From: Tepidanaerobacteraceae bacterium
GTDB taxonomy: Bacteria; Bacillota; Thermosediminibacteria; Thermosediminibacterales; Tepidanaerobacteraceae
Assembly (NCBI GenBank): GCA_024655905.1
Contig: JANLFP010000010.1
Location: 62,001-126,000 of the forward strand
DNA: 64,000 bases
Reading direction: 5' to 3'
In this document: positions 7,852 to 17,051 of the stretch, piece after piece
Position numbering within the stretch: position 1 is the first letter of the stretch
How the letters are laid out: each line of letters begins with the position of its first letter
The notes under the pieces: generated by a model
Told to the model about the DNA's origin: nothing
Database searches by the model: none
The model's input: the letters and a program-made list of their open reading frames with translations, nothing else
Position numbers and translations under genes: made by a program

Positions 7852-9663
7852 TTAAGCCCTCCCTCTTGTCTTCACGGCGCCAAACCTGCACGCATCCATG
7901 CAGCTGCCGCATTTGATGCATTTTGATTCATCAATGGCAAAGGGTTGCCTCGGCTGCCCCTCGATGGCTCCTGATGGACAGCTCTTTCTGCAGAGCCCGC
8001 ATCCTTTGCACAGAGCTTCATCGATATAGTATACCGTCAGGTTTTTGCATACACCGGCAGGACATGTCTTATCATTTACATGGGCCAGGTATTCGCCTTT
8101 AAAATAGCGAAGGGTTGTAAGCACCGGATTGGGAGCCGATTTGCCCAGACCGCACAGGGAAGCCTCTTTTACTGTTTCGCCGAGTTCCGCAAGAGTTTCC
8201 AGGTCATCCGGCCGACCCCTACCCTCGCATATGTCGTTTAATATTTCCAGCATCCTTCGTATGCCCTCCCGGCATGGCACGCATTTGCCGCACGATTCCT
8301 CAGACAGAAATTTGAGATAGTACCTGGCCACATCCACCATGCATGTTCTGTCGTCCATCACTATCATGCCGCCGGACCCCATCATCGAGCCAACCCTATC
8401 CAGAGAGTCGAAATCCACCGGAATATCTATTAGGCTTTCCGGTATGCAGCCTCCTGAAGGCCCCCCGGTCTGAACGGCTTTGAACTTCCTGCCTTCTGCT
8501 ATTCCCCCGCCTATATCGAAGATGATATCCCTGAGAGTCATTCCCATGGGGACCTCTATGAGGCCTGTGTTTTTTACCTTGCCCACCAGTGAAAAAACCT
8601 TTGTCCCCTTGCTTTTTTCAGTGCCTATTGAACCGAACCATTCAGCGCCCCTGTTTATGATTACCGGGATATTGGCCCAGGTTTCCACATTGTTCAGCAC
8701 GGTGGGTTTGCCCCAAAGCCCTTTTTCTACCGATCGGATATATTTCGCCCGCGGTTCACCCACCTTCCCCTCAATGGAAGCCATTAAAGCGGTGGATTCT
8801 CCGCAAACAAAGGCTCCTCCGCCTCTAACAATCTGAACGTCAAAATCGAAATCCGAACCCAGAATGTTCTTTCCCAAAAACCCTCTCTCGCGCGCCTGTT
8901 CAATAGCATGCAACATGTTCCTGATGGCAAGAAAATATTCATCCCTTATATACATGAAGCCCTCATGGGAACCCACCGCGTATGCGCCAATCGCCATGCC
9001 TTCGATTACGCTGTGCGGGTCGCCTTCCATTATGCACCTGTCCATGAAAGCACCCGGATCTCCTTCATCTCCGTTGCAGATTACGTATCTGGGGGAATCT
9101 TTCATGCGGGCGCACTGGCGCCACTTGCGGCCAGTGGGGAATCCTGCCCCGCCCCTTCCGCGAAGTCCCGACTTTTCTATTTCTGAAATGACCTCATCAG
9201 GGCTAAATTCGGATAAAACCTTTTCAAGTGCTTTGTAGCCGCCACGAAATATATAATCCTCTATGCTGAAAGGGTCTATTTCTCCCACATTTCGGAGCGC
9301 TAGTTTCATCTGTTTCCCGTAAAACCGCGTTTCCTTCGGCGAAAGCACCTTCTTGTTCCGCGAAGGCTCATGATAAAGCAGCCTTTCAACCACCTGACGG
9401 TTCAAAAGCGTTTTCTCCACAATTTCCGGCACATCGGAAACCTTTACGCAGGTGTAAAAAATGTCGTCCGGCTCTATCCTAAGCATGGGGCCTTTTTCGC
9501 AAAGGCCCTGGCATCCCGTTGCCTTTATCGTGGTTTTTACATCGACCTTTATATCTGTCTTGCTAATCCTAGCTTTCAGCTCTTCATACACATCCAAGCT
9601 GTGATTGGAAAGACACCCCGGACCGCAGCATACCAGAACGGTCCTGTTATCACGCTCGCTCAT
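7852..9663 (-). CDS. NuoF-like NAD(H)/FMN Fe-S subunit of the AOR complex
   Basis: The 603-residue protein has an N-terminal thioredoxin-like [2Fe-2S] domain (CCGPGCLSNHSL), the FMN/NADH-binding core with GLRGRGGAGFPTGRKW and ICNGDEGDPGAFMDR, a [4Fe-4S] site SCGKCVPCREGIRRM, and a C-terminal two-cluster ferredoxin (CKGCGLCRKSCPSG, CIKCGSCMDACRFG). This domain order equals HydB/HndC of bifurcating hydrogenases. ATG 9663 is preferred over the upstream TTG because GGGAGG lies seven bases before it. The gene overlaps the NuoE-like gene by 14 bases. Predicted role: exchange of electrons between NAD+ and the AOR, probably with ferredoxin as second partner. Confidence 0.88.
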   Translation of the reverse strand: MSERDNRTVLVCCGPGCLSNHSLDVYEELKARISKTDIKVDVKTTIKATGCQGLCEKGPMLRIEPDDIFYTCVKVSDVPEIVEKTLLNRQVVERLLYHEPSRNKKVLSPKETRFYGKQMKLALRNVGEIDPFSIEDYIFRGGYKALEKVLSEFSPDEVISEIEKSGLRGRGGAGFPTGRKWRQCARMKDSPRYVICNGDEGDPGAFMDRCIMEGDPHSVIEGMAIGAYAVGSHEGFMYIRDEYFLAIRNMLHAIEQARERGFLGKNILGSDFDFDVQIVRGGGAFVCGESTALMASIEGKVGEPRAKYIRSVEKGLWGKPTVLNNVETWANIPVIINRGAEWFGSIGTEKSKGTKVFSLVGKVKNTGLIEVPMGMTLRDIIFDIGGGIAEGRKFKAVQTGGPSGGCIPESLIDIPVDFDSLDRVGSMMGSGGMIVMDDRTCMVDVARYYLKFLSEESCGKCVPCREGIRRMLEILNDICEGRGRPDDLETLAELGETVKEASLCGLGKSAPNPVLTTLRYFKGEYLAHVNDKTCPAGVCKNLTVYYIDEALCKGCGLCRKSCPSGAIEGQPRQPFAIDESKCIKCGSCMDACRFGAVKTRGRA

Positions 9664-10132
9664 TTTCAAGCCTCCCGTATTCCGCCAGGATATCCCTCAC
9701 CATTGACGGTGCAACCCTGCCGTAAAACCTGTCATCTATGACCATGACCGGCGAAACCGCACAGGAGCCCAGGCAATTGACGGTCTCCAGGGAAAATTTA
9801 CCGTCCCCGGTTGTTGTTCCGGGGACGATGTTCAATACTTTTTTTATTTCATCTATTATCACCTGAGAAGATTTTATATGGCATGCTGTACCGTCGCAGA
9901 CTTTAATGACGTGCTTCCCTTTTGGTTTCAGGCTCAAAGCCTTGTAAAAGGTGGCCATGCTGTATAGCTTGCTCAAAGGGACATCGAGATAATCCCTCAC
10001 CATTTCAAGGGATGCCCTGGGGATATAGTTGTAATGTTTCTGTATATCCTGCAGTATTGCCAGCAGGAAACGGCGTTCCGGGGGATAGTGTTCAAGTATG
10101 GCTCTTACATGTGAAAAGTCCTGCAGTTCCAT
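9650..10132 (-). CDS. NuoE-like [2Fe-2S] subunit
   Basis: The 160-residue thioredoxin-fold ferredoxin has the NuoE signature: PPERRFLLAILQDIQKHYNYIPRAS-type opening, VCDGTACHIK and later NCLGSCAVSPVMVIDD give the four cluster cysteines in the usual C-x4/5-C ... C-x3-C spacing. It partners the NuoF-like subunit, shuttling one-electron equivalents. ATG 10132 follows AGGAGG by eight bases, right after the MoaD-like gene. Length matches the family. In an operon without hydrogenase or formate dehydrogenase catalytic subunit, its presence beside an AOR is the feature that suggests an NAD-linked multi-subunit aldehyde oxidoreductase. Confidence 0.88.
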   Translation of the reverse strand: MELQDFSHVRAILEHYPPERRFLLAILQDIQKHYNYIPRASLEMVRDYLDVPLSKLYSMATFYKALSLKPKGKHVIKVCDGTACHIKSSQVIIDEIKKVLNIVPGTTTGDGKFSLETVNCLGSCAVSPVMVIDDRFYGRVAPSMVRDILAEYGRLENERA

Positions 10133-10136
10133 AAGA

Positions 10137-10406
10137 TTATCCTCCTGCCACTATAGGAAATATGGATACTTCATCGTCTTTATTAAGCGCGGTATCAATC
10201 CCGCCGGTAAAGTATACATTTCTGCCGTTTACAAGGATTATAACTTCGCCTGTTATTTCATTGCCCCTGAAAACCTTGTCTCTGAAGGCTTTGCCGTATT
10301 CATCGCAAAGTTCCCGCAGCAGCTGTCCTACATTTGCCGCGCCCTTGATTTGGATTTCTTTTATCCGCGTTATATCTCTTATATTGCCGAAAAACTTCAC
10401 TTTCAT
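10137..10406 (-). CDS. MoaD-like sulfur carrier (ubiquitin fold)
   Basis: The 89-residue protein begins KVKFFGNIRDITRIKEIQIK and ends in a Gly-Gly C-terminus (FPIVAGG), the hallmark of MoaD/ThiS sulfur carriers, which are activated as thiocarboxylates. ATG 10406 has GGAGGG eight bases upstream; upstream in-frame codons are less likely. Next to an AOR gene this carrier should supply dithiolene sulfur for the tungsto- or molybdopterin cofactor. Dedicated MoaD paralogues beside AOR genes are common in anaerobes. Confidence 0.82.
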   Translation of the reverse strand: MKVKFFGNIRDITRIKEIQIKGAANVGQLLRELCDEYGKAFRDKVFRGNEITGEVIILVNGRNVYFTGGIDTALNKDDEVSIFPIVAGG

Positions 10407-10564
10407 GCCGCTTGCCCTCCATACCATCAGGCGCATTGAATTCGGCCATCTTCCGCAGCTGTATTAGTTTCCAACCAGAATCCTATTATTTTATTATTTT
10501 CTAACCCCGTTTTACAAATTCCGGCTTCTATCAATGTCCGGTTCTTCCGATATCCGGCCTCCCA

Positions 10565-12370
10565 TTATATGGACAGCTCCGCCAGCTTTTCTTCCGTCGG
10601 AATGCCTTCCTCGTTCCATCCGCGCACGCTGTAATATTCGGGCAGCATTTTTTCAAGCTCCACCACTTTGCCCTTTGCCGGCCCCGAGGGCATAGGCTCT
10701 TTCAAAAGCCTTGGCGGCAGTGTGTCATCCTCTGACGTAAAACCAGCGGCTATATTGAACAATCTTTCCAGGTTCCAAATTCTTTCACCGGCTTTCAGGA
10801 TTTCTTCATTGGATGCATCAAAGCCTACAGCATCCCTCAACATGGATGAAATCTCCGGAAGTCCTATTGCAAAGGTTGTAAAAAGACATATGCCTGCAGA
10901 ATCCACCACAGCGGTCAGATCCTGGAAGGTCTTGAGCCACGCCGCTTTATCGGTAGTTACCAGTGGGTCAAGTTTTTCGGGTATCCCGAGAATCTCCGGA
11001 GAAGTCATATAACCCCTCACATGGCATCCGCCTCTGTTGGAAGTGGCATATTCAAGCCCCATGCCCTGAGCGCCTCTTCCATCGTATGCAGGCATTTCCT
11101 GCTTCTTCACCGACATGGAAAGTTCGGGGTGCCCGAAGCTTTCGGCCATCCTGTAAGAGCCCATAGCCAATCTTTCACCAAAGCCTTCGCGCATACCCGT
11201 CAACCTGGTAAGTTCAACAATGGCATCGGCATTTCCGAACCTCAAATCCATACCCGCGATTTCCCGGGAAATGATCCCCTTTTCGTAGAGTTCCATGGCG
11301 CATGCTATCGTGGTGCCCATTGTGATGGGGTCCAGGCCCAGCTCGTTGCAGATGAAGTTGGCTTTGCATATAGCCGCCAGGTCCCTCACACCGCAACTTG
11401 CTCCATATGCCCATCCGGGCTCGTATTCCGGCCCTTCTCCAAAGCCCTTGAACCTGCCTTCCGGTACTCTTGTAACCCTGCCGCAGCCTATCGGACAGCC
11501 GAAACAAGCCTTGTTCCTTACAAGATATTTTTCCCGCAGAGTTTCGCCGCTGATATCTTCGGCATACTCATATACTCCGCCATCCCTCCAGTTCCTGGTG
11601 GGAAGGGCCCCCACCTGATTTACCACATTTATCAGGATTTCTGTACCATAGGTTGGCAGACCGTTTCCTGTCACCGGATGTTCCTTCAGCTTCTTTCTGG
11701 CATCCCTGCAGGCAGCAAGGAAATCGTCGGTCCTTGCCACTTCCACCGACTTTGATCCCTTTACGGCAACCGCTTTGAGATTCTTTGAACCCATAACGGT
11801 TCCCATGCCGGAGCGCCCCGCAGCTCTGTGCTTATCGTTCATCACGGTTGCAAACAACACCATTTTTTCACCTGCAGGACCAATGCATGCCACTCTGGCA
11901 TCATCGGCGGTTTCCTTTAAAATCTCATCGGTAGTTTCAAAAACATTTTTCCCCCAAAGGTGTTCCGCGCTTCTCAGTTCCACCAGATCATCATGTATCC
12001 ACAGGTACACGGGCTTTTCCGATTTCCCTTCAAAGATAATGCCGTCATACCCTGCAAACTTCAGCTCAGGCCCAAAATGACCGCCGGAATTTGACGATCC
12101 GATGGTGCCCGTGAGAGGCGCTTTCGAAACAACCACATACCTGCCCGAAGTGGGCGCAAAAGTTCCCGTTAGAGGACCTGTCATGAAAATCAGCTTGTTT
12201 TCCGGACTCAGCGGGTCCACTTTGGGATCGACTTCATTCATCATGATTTTAGTCGCCAGCCCTCTGGCGCCAATATAGCTGCTGGCGTCTTTAGTATTTA
12301 TAGCCTCTTTTTTTATTGTCCCGTCGCTCAAATTCACCCTGAGCACTGTTCCGGTCCATCCAAACATCAT
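10565..12370 (-). CDS. aor: Aldehyde:ferredoxin oxidoreductase (tungsten-pterin AOR family)
   Basis: The 601-residue protein is a full-length AOR. The N-terminal domain binds the bis-pterin ([43 protein letters not shown]). The [4Fe-4S] cysteines appear as [10 protein letters not shown] and a distant Cys in [10 protein letters not shown], and [13 protein letters not shown] is the typical pterin/metal-proximal region. It oxidises an aldehyde to the acid, passing electrons to the partner Fe-S proteins. The start overlaps the ferredoxin stop by 4 bases (ATGA). Tungsten rather than molybdenum is assumed from the family. The microcompartment pathway further along makes propionaldehyde, a possible substrate, but this is inference. 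Confidence 0.93.
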   Translation of the reverse strand: MMFGWTGTVLRVNLSDGTIKKEAINTKDASSYIGARGLATKIMMNEVDPKVDPLSPENKLIFMTGPLTGTFAPTSGRYVVVSKAPLTGTIGSSNSGGHFGPELKFAGYDGIIFEGKSEKPVYLWIHDDLVELRSAEHLWGKNVFETTDEILKETADDARVACIGPAGEKMVLFATVMNDKHRAAGRSGMGTVMGSKNLKAVAVKGSKSVEVARTDDFLAACRDARKKLKEHPVTGNGLPTYGTEILINVVNQVGALPTRNWRDGGVYEYAEDISGETLREKYLVRNKACFGCPIGCGRVTRVPEGRFKGFGEGPEYEPGWAYGASCGVRDLAAICKANFICNELGLDPITMGTTIACAMELYEKGIISREIAGMDLRFGNADAIVELTRLTGMREGFGERLAMGSYRMAESFGHPELSMSVKKQEMPAYDGRGAQGMGLEYATSNRGGCHVRGYMTSPEILGIPEKLDPLVTTDKAAWLKTFQDLTAVVDSAGICLFTTFAIGLPEISSMLRDAVGFDASNEEILKAGERIWNLERLFNIAAGFTSEDDTLPPRLLKEPMPSGPAKGKVVELEKMLPEYYSVRGWNEEGIPTEEKLAELSI

Positions 12371-12846
12371 TGGTTCACCTCCCCGAATAATTCCTTGAAT
12401 CTTTCAGCAATAAGCTTTTTCCTGGAAAGATTTGACGGAGTGGCCTCTTTGTACTGAATGGCCCCTGACGGGCAATATTCCACGCATTTCGGCTCTCCTC
12501 CGCACAGGTCGCATTTTACAACCTTTCCTTCCGCTGTGCTGAAACTGATGTTGCCGAGCGGGCATGCGCTCACGCACATCTTGCACCCGATGCACCTGTC
12601 ATCGTCAATGAGTACGGTGCCATCAATCGTTCTCGTTATGGCCGATACCGGACATACCTTCATGCAGGATGGGTCCTCGCACTGCATGCACATGATGGGA
12701 ACCGATACCGCCATATCCTCGAATGCCAGCACCGATACCCGGGAACTTTTAGGATTGAACGCCTGCATCTTGCCGAAGGAGCAGATGAGTTCACAGCTCC
12801 TGCAGCCGATGCATTTGTCAGGGGAAATGGTCAGGATTTTGCTCAA
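12367..12846 (-). CDS. Four-cluster ferredoxin subunit of the AOR complex (WorS/HycB-like)
   Basis: The 159-residue protein has four [4Fe-4S] motifs in the HycB/DmsB arrangement: [44 protein letters not shown] and [17 protein letters not shown]. Such polyferredoxins take electrons from the AOR catalytic subunit and pass them on to flavin subunits. It is the first gene of the AOR operon and starts at ATG 12846 after a GGAGG-type site. A close analogue (49541-49933) precedes the second, broken AOR gene in this window. Confidence 0.9.
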   Translation of the reverse strand: MSKILTISPDKCIGCRSCELICSFGKMQAFNPKSSRVSVLAFEDMAVSVPIMCMQCEDPSCMKVCPVSAITRTIDGTVLIDDDRCIGCKMCVSACPLGNISFSTAEGKVVKCDLCGGEPKCVEYCPSGAIQYKEATPSNLSRKKLIAERFKELFGEVNQ

Positions 12847-12896
12847 TTTTCACTCCTCCTTATCTTTTTTATTTATATATATAATCCGGGTATTTA

Positions 12897-12936
12897 AGTA
12901 AAAAAGTTCACCCACTTTTTAAAAGCAGATGAACTC
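12897..12936 (-). terminator. Leader-embedded intrinsic terminator before the AOR operon
   Basis: On the minus strand AGTTCATC pairs with GGGTGAACT across a loop of about 15 bases and is followed directly by TTTTTT. It lies between the structured leader and the first AOR-operon gene, so it can act as the expression platform of a transcription-attenuating riboswitch. Confidence 0.7.
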
Positions 12937-12938
12937 CT

Positions 12939-13020
12939 TTGCAAACCGGCAGGTATGAGGATTTCTCCCGCATGCCCTATCGGCCCATAAAACCTTCCCC
13001 GGCTTTCATGGGCTCGGAGA
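12939..13020 (-). ncRNA. Structured leader RNA upstream of the AOR operon, candidate Moco/Tuco-type riboswitch
   Basis: On the minus strand an outer stem UCUCC/GGAGA encloses a 9-bp hairpin, CCCAUGAAA paired with UUUUAUGGG, whose loop holds CCGGGGAAGG. GCCGAUAGGGC and CAUACCUGCCGG follow, and the CCGG there could pair with the hairpin loop. An intrinsic terminator comes next. The position in front of a tungsten/molybdenum-pterin enzyme operon suggests the Moco/Tuco class, but I cannot confirm the class from memory of its consensus. An unassigned class is equally possible. The RNA-like architecture with terminator is the solid part. Confidence 0.55.
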
Positions 13021-13184
13021 ACATTCAAAAATTAATTTCATTTCAATTCTATTTTATTTATATTCTACGTTTTATATAATATTCCTTCTTTTTTTGAAAA
13101 AATATTTTTTTATAAAGTTTGATATCATTTGCATTTTTGCTCAATTCGGTTATGATCGGGAAATTATTTTATGAAAAATCGTCC

Positions 13185-13213
13185 TTGTATAATAATAAGT
13201 TTTGGCATATAAT
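13185..13213 (+). promoter_or_regulatory. Sigma-A type promoter of the aminotransferase gene
   Basis: TTGTAT at 13185-13190 and a perfect TATAAT at 13208-13213 are separated by 17 bases. Transcription would start near 13220, about 60 bases before the ATG at 13281. Confidence 0.7.
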
Positions 13214-13280
13214 GAATAAAAATGTGAATCCACGTTTTTCAAAAAACAAGCATACAACCTTGAATGGGGGTTGATATATA

Positions 13281-14405
13281 ATGAACATCAAGACTTTCAG
13301 CGTGGAAAGATGGATGAATTCCTATGAACACGGCGCCTTCTACAACCTTGCCGAGACCGATGCAAAGGCTTTCACCCTGGACGAACTCCTTTCTCTTGGA
13401 AAGAAATTTGAAGTTCTGGACGAATTGCTGCGCGTAAAGATTAGTTACAATCCCACTACCGGCAGTCAATCCCTGCGGGAAATAATCTCATCTTTTTACA
13501 AAGGCACCGGCCCCGAAAACATCCTCATCACAACCGGAGCCATTGAAGCGGATTTTCTTGTAACCAACTCCCTGGTCGAACCCGGAGACACGGTCATCGT
13601 TCAATTTCCGGCATATCAGGCCCTATATTCCACCGCAGAAGCCAGGGGTGCCCGCATTAAGCATTGGAACATGAGCATCGACAGGAGCTATGAACCGGAT
13701 ATCGATGAACTCAAAACCCTTATAGACGATAATACTAAAATGATAGTCCTCAACATCCCCCACAACCCAACCGGTGCTGTAATATCCGAAGAACAGCTTA
13801 AAGCCATTCTTTCGTGGGCTGAGGATGGAGATTTCTGGGTGCTCTGCGATGAGGTGTACCATGATTTCACCCTGGAACCCGGCGCGGTACCGCCATACGG
13901 GCGCACTTTAAGCAAAAAAGCCATCAGTGTCGGAAGCATGTCCAAGGCTTACGGCCTGTCGGGACTGCGCTTGGGTTGGATAGCCGCTCCCGAGGACCTT
14001 ATCAACCGATGCTGGTGCTGGAAGGATTACACCTCCATCAGCAACTCGCCCATAAATGATTTCCTCGCAGCCTTTGCCCTGAAAAACATAGAAAAGGTCA
14101 TGGACAGAAACCTTGGCATCGCACGGCAGAATCTTGAAACGCTCTTGAAATGGTTTAAAGAACATGCTGATTTCTTTGACTATGTCAAGCCCAGAGCCGG
14201 GGTTTTGACTTTTCCCCGCGTCAAGAACATTTCAATGACTACAGAAGAACTTTGCAAAAAACTTTTTGAGAAAGAGGGCCTGCTCATGGTCCCCGGTGAA
14301 TGTTTCGAAATGCCTGGCTACCTGAGGATAGGATTCGGAAATGACAGCAAGATGTTCCAGACCGGGCTTTCCATTTTTTCCTCGTTCTTAGATTCACTGA
14401 GCTAA
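13281..14405 (+). CDS. PLP-dependent class I/II aminotransferase
   Basis: The 374-residue fold-type I protein has the expected order of sites: LITTGAIEADF near residue 95, the aromatic stacking region FPAYQAL, the Asn of NIPHNPTGAV, Asp/Tyr of CDEVYHDF, and the Schiff-base lysine in GSMSKAYGLSGLRLGW. It transfers an amino group between an amino acid and a 2-oxo acid in the cytoplasm. Family members with this sequence style are annotated broadly as aminotransferases (including capreomycidine-synthase-like); the substrate is unknown. It is the first of three plus-strand genes and has its own promoter. A GGGGG site lies ten bases before ATG. Confidence 0.88.
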   Translation: MNIKTFSVERWMNSYEHGAFYNLAETDAKAFTLDELLSLGKKFEVLDELLRVKISYNPTTGSQSLREIISSFYKGTGPENILITTGAIEADFLVTNSLVEPGDTVIVQFPAYQALYSTAEARGARIKHWNMSIDRSYEPDIDELKTLIDDNTKMIVLNIPHNPTGAVISEEQLKAILSWAEDGDFWVLCDEVYHDFTLEPGAVPPYGRTLSKKAISVGSMSKAYGLSGLRLGWIAAPEDLINRCWCWKDYTSISNSPINDFLAAFALKNIEKVMDRNLGIARQNLETLLKWFKEHADFFDYVKPRAGVLTFPRVKNISMTTEELCKKLFEKEGLLMVPGECFEMPGYLRIGFGNDSKMFQTGLSIFSSFLDSLS

Positions 14406-14499
14406 AATAGTTTTTCATTTGTACCTTTCATATTTAATTTTTTTGTAATATACTTGTTATTGGTTTTAATATTTAAAATTAAATGCGGGAGGTTTTATA

Positions 14500-15429
14500 A
14501 TGCCTTTGGCAACATCAAAAGAAATGTTTAAAAAAGCTTATGAAGGCGGGTATGCAGTCGGCGCCTTCAATGTAAACAACATGGAAATCATCCAGGGCAT
14601 CGTGGAAGCAGCAAAAGAAGAAAAAGCTCCATTAATCCTGCAGGTATCGGCCGGCGCCAGAAAATACGCAAAGCCAGTATACTTAAGGAAGCTCGTAGAA
14701 GCTGCCATAGAAGACACGGGTCTGCCCATAGTGCTGCATCTTGACCACGGCGAAAATTTCGAAATATGCAAAGCCTGTGTGGACGACGGCTTCACCTCGG
14801 TCATGATCGATGGCTCCAAACACCCATTTGAGGAAAATATAGCCATTACCAAAAAAGTCGTGGAATACGCCCATGAAAGAGGCGTTGTAGTCGAAGCGGA
14901 GCTTGGAAAACTGGCAGGCATTGAAGATAGCGTTAATGTGTCCGAAAGAGAAGCCACCTTTACCGACCCCGACCAGGCCGTGGAATTTGTAGAAAGGACA
15001 GGCGTGGACTCGCTGGCGGTGGCCATAGGCACCAGCCACGGCGCATATAAATTCAAGGGCGAACCCAAACTCGATTTTGACCGGTTGGAAAAAATAACAA
15101 AGATGCTCCCCGGATTTCCCCTGGTGCTCCACGGAGCTTCCACGGTGCTCCCCGAATTCGTGGAGGCGTGCAACAAGTACGGCGGAAGCATCCCCGGCGC
15201 AAAGGGTGTACCCGAAGAAATGCTAAAGAAAGCCGCAGGGATGGGGGTCTGCAAGATAAATATTGATACCGATTTGCGCCTTGCCATGACGGCTTCGGTT
15301 AGGAGATACCTGGCGGAAAATCCATCGGAATTCGATCCGAGAAAATATCTCGGAGCGGCCCGGGATGCCATAAAGGAAATGGTGCGGCACAAAATTAAAA
15401 ATGTTCTGGGCTGTGATGGGAAGGCATAA
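14500..15429 (+). CDS. fba: Class II fructose-1,6-bisphosphate aldolase (ketose-bisphosphate aldolase)
   Basis: The 309-residue zinc aldolase contains the metal-binding and active-site motifs LHLDHGENF (catalytic Asp and first His), VVEAELGKLAGIED, GTSHGAYKF (His ligand), LHGAS (His ligand) and INIDTDLR (phosphate binding). It cleaves or forms fructose 1,6-bisphosphate or a related ketose bisphosphate. Length is normal for the FbaA-type class II group of Firmicutes. It starts at ATG 14500 after GGGAGG. The 95-base gap to the aminotransferase stop probably holds its own promoter, though I cannot name one convincingly. Tagatose-bisphosphate aldolase is the main alternative. Confidence 0.92.
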   Translation: MPLATSKEMFKKAYEGGYAVGAFNVNNMEIIQGIVEAAKEEKAPLILQVSAGARKYAKPVYLRKLVEAAIEDTGLPIVLHLDHGENFEICKACVDDGFTSVMIDGSKHPFEENIAITKKVVEYAHERGVVVEAELGKLAGIEDSVNVSEREATFTDPDQAVEFVERTGVDSLAVAIGTSHGAYKFKGEPKLDFDRLEKITKMLPGFPLVLHGASTVLPEFVEACNKYGGSIPGAKGVPEEMLKKAAGMGVCKINIDTDLRLAMTASVRRYLAENPSEFDPRKYLGAARDAIKEMVRHKIKNVLGCDGKA

Positions 15430-15472
15430 GTGCGCCCAAAAGACTAGAGCAATAAAGCGAGGATGAAATGAT

Positions 15473-16831
15473 ATGAGCATCGCGTCACTTGCTGCAAATC
15501 TTCCGGAAGATATACAAAATCTTGTAACTTACGGCGATTTCAAAGGCGCCGCAAGACTCATCGATTTAAAGCTCAAAAAAAATATAGGCGACATGTTGAA
15601 AGACCGGCTTATTTTCGAAAAAGAAAGGCTAAAAAGGCTTGAAAAAGAATACATATATTCTTTTGAAGAAGCCTTAAAGCTAGCATCTTCCGAAATACGC
15701 GACTTCACAGGCGAGGAGCTTGAATTGCTGAGGGATGAAGGTTATGCCGACTGGGCTTTCATAAACGGCAGACTGAGGTTTCACAGGAGATTTCTTGAAA
15801 ATATAAAGAAGACCCTTCCTGGAGTAAAGGGCCGGTTAATCAATCCGCTGCAGGACCCTGACAAAGAATCGGTTTTTCTGGATTCAACAGTAAAAAGCAT
15901 CATCGAGAATGGAAAAAAAGCTTATCGCATACACGTAAAAACCGGCGTAAAACTAAAAAAAGAAGCTGAAAGGCCTGGAGAAACGGTAAGGGTCTACCTC
16001 CCCATACCTGCCGCCGAAAAAGGCATAAAAAACATCAAAATATTAAATACATCTCATAAACCCGCCTTCATATCGCCGGATTATCACCAGTCAAGGACCA
16101 TTTACTTCGAAGAAGAATTAAAAGGCGGCGATATGTTCACGGTGGAATATTCATTTGAAAATCACGTATGCTTCACAAAACTCGATTACAATGAAGCGAA
16201 AGCCGAACAGCCGGATTTTTATACGGATGAACTGCTGCCGCACATCGCCTTTACACCTTATCTGAAAAATCTTGCTGAAACAATAGTCGGAAATGAAAAA
16301 AATCCGCTGAAAAAGGCCCGGATGATATACGACTATATAACCTTAAATGTAAAATATTCTTTCGTAAGGTCATATTCAACAATACTGAACATTCCTGAAT
16401 ACGCCGCACTTAATTTGAAGGGCGACTGCGGCGTCCAGGCCCTGCTTTTCATAACCCTGTGCAGGATTTGCGGTGTCCCCGCCAGATGGCAGTCAGGCCT
16501 TTATATAAATCCCTACCATATAGGTTGCCACGATTGGGCACAGTTTTACATAGAACCTTACGGATGGCTGTACGCCGACCCGTCTTTCGGAGGAGGCGCG
16601 CTTAGAGCGGGCAATCAGGAGCAGTGGAATTTTTACTTCGGCAACATCGATCCCTTCAGAATGCCTGCCAACTCAGAGTTTCAGCAGGAATTTACACCGA
16701 AGAAAGCATTCCTGCGCTCCGACCCGTATGACAACCAGGAGGGAGAAATAGAATACAAAGATGGCAACGTGTATTCAACTGAATTTGACTCAATAATGGA
16801 AATAATAGACATTCATGAAATTCAAATTTAA
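15473..16831 (+). CDS. Transglutaminase-like (TgpA/SirB-type) domain protein
   Basis: The 452-residue protein has a helical N-terminal half (about 130 residues, charged, coiled-coil-like KERLKRLEKEYIYSFEEAL), a beta-rich middle region, and a C-terminal transglutaminase/protease-fold domain. The catalytic triad is visible: Cys in LKGDCGVQALLF, His in GCHDWAQFYIEP, Asp in YADPSFGG. No signal peptide or membrane helix is seen, so it is likely cytoplasmic. Bacterial members are mostly putative cysteine proteases or transpeptidases with unknown substrates. It lies 43 bases after the aldolase and ends in an intrinsic terminator, so it is probably cotranscribed with fba. Confidence 0.82.
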   Translation: MSIASLAANLPEDIQNLVTYGDFKGAARLIDLKLKKNIGDMLKDRLIFEKERLKRLEKEYIYSFEEALKLASSEIRDFTGEELELLRDEGYADWAFINGRLRFHRRFLENIKKTLPGVKGRLINPLQDPDKESVFLDSTVKSIIENGKKAYRIHVKTGVKLKKEAERPGETVRVYLPIPAAEKGIKNIKILNTSHKPAFISPDYHQSRTIYFEEELKGGDMFTVEYSFENHVCFTKLDYNEAKAEQPDFYTDELLPHIAFTPYLKNLAETIVGNEKNPLKKARMIYDYITLNVKYSFVRSYSTILNIPEYAALNLKGDCGVQALLFITLCRICGVPARWQSGLYINPYHIGCHDWAQFYIEPYGWLYADPSFGGGALRAGNQEQWNFYFGNIDPFRMPANSEFQQEFTPKKAFLRSDPYDNQEGEIEYKDGNVYSTEFDSIMEIIDIHEIQI

Positions 16832-16889
16832 AATAAAAGCCCTGCTCTGCTTTTTCGCTATCCGTTTTGCAATTGCTTTATACTTTCCC

Positions 16890-16920
16890 AAATCGATTGT
16901 TCATACAATCGATTTTTCTT
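16890..16920 (+). terminator. Intrinsic terminator after the transglutaminase-like gene
   Basis: AAATCGATTG, a six-base loop, CAATCGATTT and a T-rich tail form a near-perfect rho-independent terminator. The left end of the insertion sequence begins right after it. Confidence 0.85.
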
Positions 16921-16987
16921 TGTATAACGAAAACCACCTGCTATGCAGGTGGTTCCAAAAAGCTTATAGCTATGAGTAGAAATAAAA

Positions 16988-17044
16988 AACCTCCTTTGTT
17001 AGAATAGATGCAGGTCTGTCAACCGCATCAAAACAAAGGAGGTT
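16988..17044 (+). promoter_or_regulatory. RBS-sequestering hairpin in the IS200 leader
   Basis: AACCTCCTTTGTT at 16988-17000 is an exact inverted repeat of AACAAAGGAGGTT at 17032-17044, with an inner stem GATGC/GCATC. The right arm contains the GGAGG ribosome site of tnpA (ATG 17052), so the hairpin should block translation. IS200 elements are known to silence their transposase in this way. Confidence 0.85.
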
Positions 17045-17051
17045 ATCCAAA

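Noticed and set aside
14538-15392. Long minus-strand frame (284 codons) opposite the aldolase
   Set aside because: Antisense shadow of a highly conserved aldolase; low-complexity Ser/Ala-rich translation.
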